Position numbers and translations under genes: made by a program. A model generated the notes under the pieces. It ran no database searches. It saw nothing but the letters and a program-made list of their open reading frames with translations, and was not told the DNA's origin. Below, in pieces: positions 5,667 through 6,238 of a stretch of 6,238 bases of DNA. Position 1 is the first letter of the stretch. Every line of letters starts with the position of its first letter. The DNA is from Burkholderiaceae bacterium (lineage in GTDB: Bacteria; Pseudomonadota; Gammaproteobacteria; Burkholderiales; Burkholderiaceae), in NCBI GenBank assembly GCA_025057735.1, contig JANWUU010000078.1, positions 1-6,238 on the forward strand, given 5' to 3'.

Positions 5667-5993
5667 TCAGCCGCCCAGGCCCTGATGTTTCAGCGGCTCG
5701 CGGGCATGGTCCTTCAGCCGGTCCTTGTGGCGCAGGACCTGGCGGTCCAACCGGTCGACCAGGCAATCGATGGCCGCGTACATGTCCTGATCGACCGCTT
5801 CCGCGTGCAGGGCCGAGCCGCGCACGCGCATGGTGATCTCGGCCTTCTGGCGCAACTTGTCTTCCACCGACAGCAACACGTCCGCCTCGATCACGTGATC
5901 GAAATGGCGCCGCACCCGCTCGAGTTTGCCCTCGACGTAGCCGCGCAGCGCAGGCGTCACTTCGACGTGGTGACCGTGGATGATGAGGTTCAT
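5667..5993 (-). CDS. hpf: Ribosome hibernation-promoting factor, short form
   Basis: HPF binds the small ribosomal subunit in stationary phase or stress and promotes formation of inactive ribosome dimers. The 108-residue protein is a single S30AE/RaiA-type domain with no C-terminal dimerisation extension, so it is the short form. Family features are the N-terminal [24 protein letters not shown] (1-24 region), basic-rich [35 protein letters not shown] and [30 protein letters not shown]. The ATG at 5993 is supported by a GAGGGG Shine-Dalgarno 6 nt upstream and by the usual N-terminus. It follows rpoN by 65 bp, as in most proteobacteria, and probably shares its transcript while also being well translated on its own. 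A clear terminator follows. Confidence 0.95.
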   Translation of the reverse strand: MNLIIHGHHVEVTPALRGYVEGKLERVRRHFDHVIEADVLLSVEDKLRQKAEITMRVRGSALHAEAVDQDMYAAIDCLVDRLDRQVLRHKDRLKDHAREPLKHQGLGG

Positions 5994-5999
5994 GCAACA

Positions 6000-6005
6000 C
6001 CCCTC
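6000..6005 (-). promoter_or_regulatory. Shine-Dalgarno of hpf
   Basis: GAGGGG on the minus strand (6005-6000) lies 6 nt before the hpf ATG and supports that start. Confidence 0.8.
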
Positions 6006-6034
6006 TTTCGGCTGGGTTGGATGGGAAGGGAAGA

Positions 6035-6056
6035 CCGCGCGCCGCCCGGCGCGTGG
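6035..6056 (-). terminator. Weak hairpin between rpoN and hpf (possible attenuator)
   Basis: Starting just after the rpoN stop, CGCGCC-GGGC-GGCGCG (6053-6038) forms a 6-bp GC stem on the minus strand, extendable by two pairs across one mismatch (6056-6035). It is followed by TCTTCCCTT, a pyrimidine stretch that is not a real T-run. It may cause partial termination or protect the rpoN 3' end. I do not regard it as a full terminator. Confidence 0.35.
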
Positions 6057-6058
6057 CC

Positions 6059-6238
6059 TCAGAGCCTTTTGCGCAGCGCCACCGGCGCGATTTTCAGCGC
6101 CTCGCGGTACTTGGCGACCGTGCGCCGCGCCACCACGATGCCCTGCTCGCCGAGCAGCTCCGCGATCCTGCTGTCCGACAATGGCTGGGTGGGATCCTCC
6201 GCTGCGATCAGTTGCTTGATCAAGGCGCGGATCGCCGT
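6059..6238 (-). CDS. rpoN: RNA polymerase sigma-54 factor RpoN, C-terminal end (partial)
   Basis: Only the last 59 residues are in the window; the gene continues beyond the right edge. The RpoN box ARRTVAKYR (visible residues 37-45, positions 6130-6104), which contacts the -24 promoter element, is intact and diagnostic. Before it, [27 protein letters not shown] matches the helical region leading into the DNA-binding domain. The protein ends [13 protein letters not shown], a short tail usual for the family. Sigma-54 directs RNA polymerase to -24/-12 promoters that need an enhancer-binding ATPase, often for nitrogen, motility or alternative carbon genes. It is the upstream neighbour of hpf with a 65-bp gap. 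Confidence 0.97.
   Translation of the reverse strand, partial: TAIRALIKQLIAAEDPTQPLSDSRIAELLGEQGIVVARRTVAKYREALKIAPVALRKRL

Noticed and set aside
1..6238. CRISPR array, tRNA/rRNA genes, insertion sequences or attachment sites
   Set aside because: No regularly spaced repeats, no tRNA-like cloverleaf, no transposase-like frames and no terminal inverted repeats were seen.

Overview
The window is very GC-rich DNA (roughly 70% by eye) densely packed with bacterial housekeeping genes. Gene order (rpoN, hpf, ptsN, hprK, then rapZ, with mutY facing them) and protein details, such as the [14 protein letters not shown] stretch of PtsN and a full-length HPr kinase in a Gram-negative sigma-54 cluster, point to a high-GC proteobacterium, most likely a betaproteobacterium. 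That assignment is from memory of family and synteny patterns, not from a search.

Layout: positions 2-256 (+) hold the end of an unidentified coiled-coil protein, followed closely by mutY (273-1361, +). All other genes lie on the minus strand and, in transcription order from the right edge, are: rpoN C-terminus (6238-6059), hpf (5993-5667), a hairpin-plus-T-run terminator (5646-5623), a 305-bp non-coding stretch, ptsN (5361-4891), hprK (4879-3890), a 116-bp spacer with dyads, psiF (3773-3459), a very strong terminator (3439-3411), rapZ (3346-2477), a LON-domain-only protein (2480-1842) and a carboxymuconolactone-decarboxylase-like (AhpD-fold) protein (1840-1310). The last gene collides tail-to-tail with mutY, overlapping it by 52 bp.

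How the genes work together: RpoN (sigma-54), HPF (ribosome hibernation), PtsN (EIIA of the nitrogen PTS), HprK (HPr kinase/phosphorylase) and RapZ form the widely conserved neighbourhood linking nitrogen/carbon PTS signalling with stress and cell-envelope precursor control. HPr and EI are not in the window. Two intrinsic terminators divide the locus into apparent transcription units: rpoN-hpf; ptsN-hprK (with possible readthrough into psiF) or psiF alone; and rapZ-LON-CMD. The last three are joined by a 4-bp GTGA overlap and a 1-bp gap, suggesting translational coupling.

No mobile elements, CRISPR arrays, tRNAs or rRNAs were seen. I found no clearly novel system. The most distinctive points are psiF and its terminator lying between hprK and rapZ, the rapZ-coupled pair of poorly characterised genes, the antisense overlap with mutY, and the structured leader upstream of ptsN.
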